From Agrocybe praecox (taxonomy: Eukaryota > Basidiomycota > Agaricomycetes > Agaricales > Agrocybaceae), in the NCBI GenBank assembly GCA_964017145.1, contig CAXHKQ010000249.1, forward strand, positions 1 to 26,568: a DNA stretch of 26,568 bases. The letters are read 5' to 3'. This document shows positions 21,399 to 26,568 of the stretch, in pieces. The translations under genes and the position numbers were made by a program. How positions within the stretch are numbered: the stretch's first letter is position 1; the number at the start of each line of letters is the position of its first letter. Under the pieces are notes generated by a model. The model was given only the letters and a program-made list of their open reading frames with translations, searched no databases and was not told the origin of the DNA.

Positions 21399-21670
21399 TA
21401 TATACTTCATTGTATCAATCTCGGATGCATAATGCACTTTTGCTTGGGCTGTAATTGGCATAGCTATGTTCACGTAGAATGCACTACACATGGCATGTGC
21501 TCTAGTCAGGATGTAGCACCCCAACATAACTATATTGATAGTCGTTTGCTTTTGTTACTCACTTTTTTTTAGTGCATGTTAGTATGAAAGTACAATTGCT
21601 AGCACCACTCGATAACTTCTGAAACTAATGATTTCTGTGTTCCAATTTACTCTCATTTCTGCGCACGTGA

Positions 21671-21721
21671 TCGGCGACAATCGATTCATCCGACGACCCC
21701 TTCGACTATGATGTTCAGCCG
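21671..21721 (+). CDS. pHCl: pHCl exon 11 (tentative): small acidic exon with no AG acceptor
   Basis: The frame matching the phase-0 neighbours reads SATIDSSDDPFDYDVQP and runs to a good donor (GTGAGT at 21722). The acidic DSSDDPFDYD motif looks coding. The frame is closed by TGA at 21668-21670, and there is no AG between that stop and the acidic codons, so the true left edge is unknown. It could lie at 21671, 21674 or 21677 if one base were changed. Alternatively the piece is not an exon. The coordinates are the widest open span. Confidence 0.45.
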
Positions 21722-22173
21722 GTGAGTGCGATATTTGATATATTATTTAATTCGATACCTATTAAATTTGTCTCAAGTGATCCAAATATTATTATTATTT
21801 GCTAAAATAAGTGGTCTTAGACTAAGATTTTCGTCGTCTAATTTGTGTAAAATAAAATAAAATAAATGGTATACCCTCAAAAGGGGAGAAGATGTGATCA
21901 ATCAAAGAATCCCTTGTAGGGTAAAAACAAAATAAAGATATACGTGTGTCAGGATTCTTGCCAATATAATCTGTTGTATTTAAAGTAAGTGTCGTTAGCA
22001 TTTTTCAAATTATAATATATAGATTTGGAACTTTTCGTCTGAATTCAAGGTATAAAAATAACGCACCGAAATCTCTCCACTGAATACGCAACTAATATAG
22101 AGTTTGCAATTATTTTCAATGCGAACTACCATTCCCAATCCGACTTCTGACAATTGTTGTATCCGTTTCGCAG
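21722..22173 (+). other. Intron
   Basis: AT-rich, with an AAATA-type repeat at about 21849-21867. The acceptor gtttcgcag ends at 22173. No other feature seen. Confidence 0.7.
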
Positions 22174-22278
22174 AAGCGCGACGCCACCGGTGGCCCGAAC
22201 GAGATTGTCGCCTGCACGAGCTGCGGTGGCGGCAGCAGTCCGTGCACGCACACGGCGAACAACGGATGCGCAACAGAG
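22174..22278 (+). CDS. pHCl: pHCl exon 12: Cys-rich cytoplasmic-loop exon
   Basis: Thirty-five codons, phase 0 at both ends: KRDATGGPNEIVA then CTSCGGGSSPCTHTANNGC then ATE. The four cysteines are spaced C-x2-C-x6-C-x7-C and lie just before the M4 exon, on the cytoplasmic side. The acceptor is gtttcgcag and the donor GTATCG at 22279. Being in phase it could be optional. Cysteines here might be acylated or bind metal, which is inference only. Confidence 0.78.
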
Positions 22279-22570
22279 GTATCGTACATTTCCCCAAATC
22301 CCCTGTCTCTGTCTCGCTCTATCGATTTTGCTGTCCGAATTCACAGACCACTGTGTGTAACTGTGTTTCAGTAGTTTCGTGTGTGGTTTATTGTTATAAG
22401 CGGTTCGTAACTGTGTGAATGTCGTCCGATTGCAAAACTCCCCGGAAAAAATCAACATCAATTTCCCATTTTACCATCCCCCCATCTCGCTTGTGTCCAC
22501 CACCACCATCACCACCTCCGCCACCGAAACCACAACCACTCGTACCAATTGTCAGACATGTTTCGTGCAG

Positions 22571-22702
22571 GTGCGCAAAAAGGAGCCACCGCATCCGATC
22601 CGAGTGGCGAAGACCATCGATGTCATCGCGCGCATCACCTTCCCGACTGCCTACGCGATATTCCTGATATTCTTCTTCATACACTACAAGGGGTTCTCGT
22701 AA
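22571..22702 (+). CDS. pHCl: pHCl last coding exon: M4 and C-terminus
   Basis: Encodes VRKKEPPHPIRVAKTIDVIA, then RITFPTAYAIFLIFFFIHYK (M4) and GFS, then TAA at 22700-22702. The pattern basic/Pro segment, IDxIxRxxFPxxY and an aromatic-rich M4 is the standard end of insect anion-channel subunits. The acceptor is cgtgcag (ending 22570). The preceding intron is only 292 nt and is open in this frame from 22415, so intron retention would not necessarily truncate the last part. Confidence 0.95.
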   Translation: MRKKEPPHPIRVAKTIDVIARITFPTAYAIFLIFFFIHYKGFS

Positions 22703-25700
22703 GGCAACGTCGCGTTCGAAACACGCGATGACGACGCCCATCATCAGAACCGACGACATCAACAGCAATATTACTACAGCTTCGAACGAACTCAAGCACG
22801 CACATCCGCGCAGAAGAACCACAACAATCCCGACATTCGTGTATGCTGCTAATATTATACGGAACAGTGGCTAGAGAAGTCAGGAGTCGAGGAGGCGCAA
22901 AATTATATTAATTCGAGCTATTTTACTCAAAGTGTATAAAATACATATTAATCACAGAACGTATATAGATTTTATATTATGATATGATCCACAAACCACC
23001 AAAACCAGTACTTCAAACTTCAATCTTGTTACATTTATGAAATACTATTATGTTGTACAGACAAAGGTTGATACATATGACTGTGCACATTTTTCTAGGT
23101 AGGCTATAGCTCGTCGTTGAATCGGTATATTGATAATTCAAACACTTGTTATTTATAGTTTGGTGTCTCAAAACTACACGGACATTGGCGAATATTGCCT
23201 GCCTGTGACTGACTTTATTTGGGTAAAATATAATCCAAATAGGTGGTGTGAATAATGTCGTTCCACGTCAGGATTTAACGAATATAAACTGAAAAAAAAA
23301 CATTATAAGTGAGATTCGCGTTTTTGGTATTCCAGATGAGAATTATCTATGGTTTTTTTGTAATGTATATAACTAACCAACGTTCAAGAGCTGAATGGAA
23401 ACAATACACGGAATATATACAATTTAAGTCGTTGAGTGTCGCCGGTGCATCGTATGTGCGACACTTCAAGACTTTTAAGAAATTCATCGAATTTGACTCG
23501 ATGCATGGTTATCCTTGATGGACCGAGAATTATATGGGCCAGGAATATAACAAAAGGCGGAGTGAAGACTAGAAATTATTGAATATTAAATTGAACCGAT
23601 GTTCAGTAGCAAGCCTTCACTTTTCATGAATATTATGCACGGTCATATAATATCAACCATGTACACTTCACATTGTTAATTCATTTGAGCGAATTACATA
23701 GACACAAATATACTAGCATAAGACCCTGTCACAGTTGAACCCATAAAAATGAAATATTTATTCAATTATAGCATAATATTTAATGAAACCTAACATAATT
23801 AGTGGACCAATCCAACGCAGATCACAACAGAAAACCTACAAAAATACAGCCTGAAGACATGTTTGTTTTGTACAAGGAAATGTGTAAATGTCGCCGTTAT
23901 TTATTTAATTTTAACATATTATGGGGCTTGAGGGCATTGCAAACGTTAGGAAATGTTGTTTGGCTGATAATGATAAGCCAGCTTTGCCGAGTGAATCTAG
24001 ATTTGCCAGAATCTTAGATTATAATAATCACAACAAAGACAAATGCATACGACAAACCAGAAAACCCGCAATCTTGAAACATATATTTCAAACAAAAACC
24101 AAACAGACGAATAGTAGAAGCTGAGCCTAATACTGCCTTTTTATATTATATGTGGATTTCTGTTGTCGATGTGTTGCACGTGTGCATACAACAAACGATA
24201 CACCCACACAAATATCCAATCTAATCATGCCCAACACAAACCAAAACGTGCCGTTTAATGCCCTTAGAATACCACTATTATTGCTATTTTTGTTCAGATT
24301 TAGATTTGACTTTGAAATCTAAATATAAACGCATACGTCCTGGCACTATCACTTTAGTAATATTCTCATTCATTCAAATATTAACTGCGTGTGAATGAGT
24401 CAATAAAATCAATTGAAGATGTAAATAGTGAATAATTTCCACGATATAAAACTATGAAATGGTTTCGATTTATGATTCTGTACATAAACAAGTTATTCGC
24501 ATCGATCCACAAACATAACCCATTTTGACAACACGATTTATTTCGCTGCAACAAGAATAAATTTCGAATACGAATATTGGACCAAATACAAGAGCGCAAT
24601 GTAAATAGTGATTGACGAGATATTTGTAAAATTTCCCAACAACATTTCGTCGCCTCAATAGCTAAGCCTACAAATCTATGTGTCTGGTACAATACAAGTA
24701 ACATTCTTATACAACCTTAACTATTCATTAAAAATATCTTCGAACCCAAAAAAGCAATATGCTTGATATGACAAACTATACACGCACACATCCTCCAATT
24801 AATAATAGACAAAGATGATTAAAAATATAACCGAAATATTTACACGAAGCATATTTTTTGTTATGTATTTACAAATTCAGGACGATCATATTAGGATATA
24901 AATTCTACAAAGTTGAACAAAATTCAAAAACCGTTAAGTTAGCCTGTTTCTGTCCTCAAGCAATCCCACACACATTATAAGCCACTGATGTTATTTTATA
25001 CACCTTTTTATGTGAAACCCGACCGTATTAAATACTAATGCAATCATTTTCCAGTAATCGAAATGATTCAGTCAATTCAAATCTCTAGTTTATATTAATT
25101 CAACACGTTTAATTAACTCAACATGAATGCTTTCTGAGGCAGTTACACAGTCAAACTCTCTGAACTAACACACATAAAATACATTCATTGACATATCATG
25201 GTTCCGATAGAGTGCCGGCTAATCGCCAAAGCATATTACTGGTTAGAGATGGATCTAACTTTACTTCCAACTGTCATCTCGTCCAACACAAACGAGAGGA
25301 TACATTGAAGCAGAGGAAGATATTGAAGCTACTGTAGTTTGGACGCCTCTTCGCCTTCCGAGTGAACGAGAATCAGTTAGCAGGCTGACAGATGGATCTA
25401 TTTGCTTATACTATTCTACTATCTACAATCTTTAAAATAAATAAATGGATACAAATGATGACGAAAGAACATGCTGGACGAGAACAATCCAACTTACTCA
25501 TTAAAATTTCATATACAAAACGGAGAAATTACAAATACCAAACAAAACGCTTTACAAGAACAAACAACTAACATTTCCACCAAAAATACTGCACACATGC
25601 TTTAGGTTTCATCGCTTACATTCATAAGTTGGCATGTTTGCAATATTTCCTAATTTCAACATGGTTTATAATCCCGTTGCAAACTGTACACAAACAATCA

Positions 25701-26568
25701 CTTCAACTACGAATAAGTAAACGAAAAGTATAAAAATTCATACATCTTCATCACCATCCAGCCACCAGCAACATATTTACTAGGTAACGTAAAATGAATA
25801 CAGCTCAGCTAACATTGTGATTAAAACCGAAATAATGTAAAAGCGACATTCTCGATTCCGATTTGAGGCATATCGAAGTGTCGCTAACATGCGCTATCCG
25901 AACAAAAATACATACACACAATCAAATTGACGCACATAAATACATATTTCATCGCTACAGATGTATTGTACAAAAATTATAGACAAACTAACAAAGGATT
26001 TGAAGCACTAAAACTGACCTTGTATAGATATGGCCAACATGCAGAACAAATATGCAAATTCAGTTTCGTAAGTTTGGTTTTGTACAAAGTGATACATCTC
26101 AATTGCGGTTAACATACTTAACATACGCAAAATAACGCAGGAATAAGTATGTATGTCGCATGAGCATCATATAGAGCAATTTCACATGATATTAATGTGG
26201 AGCTATTATTTTAGAAATCCTACAAAAATGTTCGAAAAATATGGGTACTAATGTTATGAAGCAAAATAACAAATATATTGATACGCACTCTTCTCTCACA
26301 GCCCATACCAATAGTAGTCGAGGCATCAATAGTTAGAATCAAATCCAGTCGCAAACACATTGTAAGTAATCATTATACTGTTCAACACAATCACGAGAGC
26401 ATATTTATAAATAACATGAAATGGAAATTCACAAAAAATTCCGAACATTCACATAATTACCTGTAAATAGTTATACTTTGCTACGGTAACTAATTGTTCT
26501 CAGAGAAAAAAATAGGATACGGGCATATGGTCATCAGTAATCATTTGACAAATTGCAATGGTTGGTGG
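22703..26568 (+). other. 3' UTR and downstream flank, no further gene seen
   Basis: AT-rich with no recognisable coding region on either strand. AATATA at 23280 and canonical AATAAA at 24402-24407, 24556-24561, 25436-25441 and 25440-25445 are possible polyadenylation signals. The end of the transcript cannot be fixed from sequence. Pumilio-type octamers TGTANATA occur at 23364, 24420, 24600 and 26462. Long 3' UTRs are common in insect neuronal channel genes, so much of this may be transcribed. Confidence 0.55.

Larger units (their letters stand above)
21157..21670 (+). other. Intron
   Basis: Starts with a GT-rich tract (about 21157-21205) that overlaps the donor. It contains an (ACT)n-like run at 21371-21398. 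No AG dinucleotide exists between about 21599 and the acidic exon, so the expected acceptor is absent. Confidence 0.6.
1317..22702 (+). other. pHCl: Gene span: pH-sensitive chloride channel subunit (Cys-loop receptor), multi-exon
   Basis: Joining the exons listed below gives one Cys-loop receptor subunit. In order it has a signal peptide, an extracellular domain with WLPD (loop A), a canonical 13-residue Cys-loop (C-QGRLNIFPFDDPL-C) and a second loop-C disulfide pair (C-x11-C). M1 follows, then M2 preceded by the anion-channel signature PAR, then M3, a long low-complexity cytoplasmic loop and M4 six residues from the C-terminus. Known family role: a plasma-membrane pentameric chloride channel of insect neurons and epithelia that is inhibited by protons. 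Naming rests on my recognition of pHCl-type stretches such as TSNGFRST, WDGVCMCFIYASLLEF and GRKRPLHNVVYRPGENPVTQ. These differ from GluCl, Rdl, Grd, Lcch3 and HisCl. The family is near certain, the pHCl assignment likely. Two apparent frameshift sites and one missing acceptor interrupt the model. The 5' limit is a strong acceptor, so further 5' exons probably exist. Confidence 0.85.

Overview
The window looks like insect nuclear DNA, most likely from a dipteran. The coding blocks are GC-rich and short, and they are split by long AT-rich introns full of (CA)n/(GT)n tracts, with GT-AG splice sites. A mosquito is plausible, but this is judged from sequence style and protein similarity, not proven. 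There are no bacterial-type operons, rRNAs, tRNAs or CRISPR arrays that I can see.

Almost everything I can support belongs to one plus-strand gene: a Cys-loop ligand-gated anion channel subunit, which I recognise as the insect proton-inhibited chloride channel pHCl (pHCl-1 type). I assembled it by hand from splice sites and phase. The parts are a long 5' exon carrying the signal peptide (to 2608), extracellular-domain exons at 3235-3323, 4896-4960, 5131-5351, 5430-5512 and 5574-5714, and an in-phase optional exon at 3970-4053. Two tandem alternative copies of the M1/M2-start exon follow (11228-11380 and 11901-12053). Then come the M2-M3 exon (14113-14326), a 51-nt exon (17699-17749), a large Ala/Pro/Arg-rich cytoplasmic-loop exon (20527-21156), a small acidic exon (about 21671-21721), a Cys-rich exon (22174-22278) and the M4/C-terminal exon (22571-22702). 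The rest is upstream sequence, introns and the 3' UTR/downstream flank.

The main interest is isoform architecture. The duplicated M1/M2 exons differ at about 19 synonymous codons but only two amino acids, one of them at the cytoplasmic mouth of the pore (M2 position 1', Ser versus Val). An in-phase cassette inserts 28 residues, with a CC pair and a glycosylation site, just before the first strands of the extracellular domain.

The second point of interest is damage. The second M1 exon carries a +1 and a -1 indel that cancel, the constitutive M2-M3 exon lacks one base, the small acidic exon has no AG acceptor, and the first exon has no in-frame ATG before the signal peptide. Because the displaced codons are still strongly conserved, sequencing or assembly indels are the most economical explanation. 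Recent pseudogenisation cannot be excluded without reads or RNA. Speculative extras are an intronic core-promoter-like cluster near 15.3-15.5 kb and several Pumilio-type octamers downstream of the stop codon.
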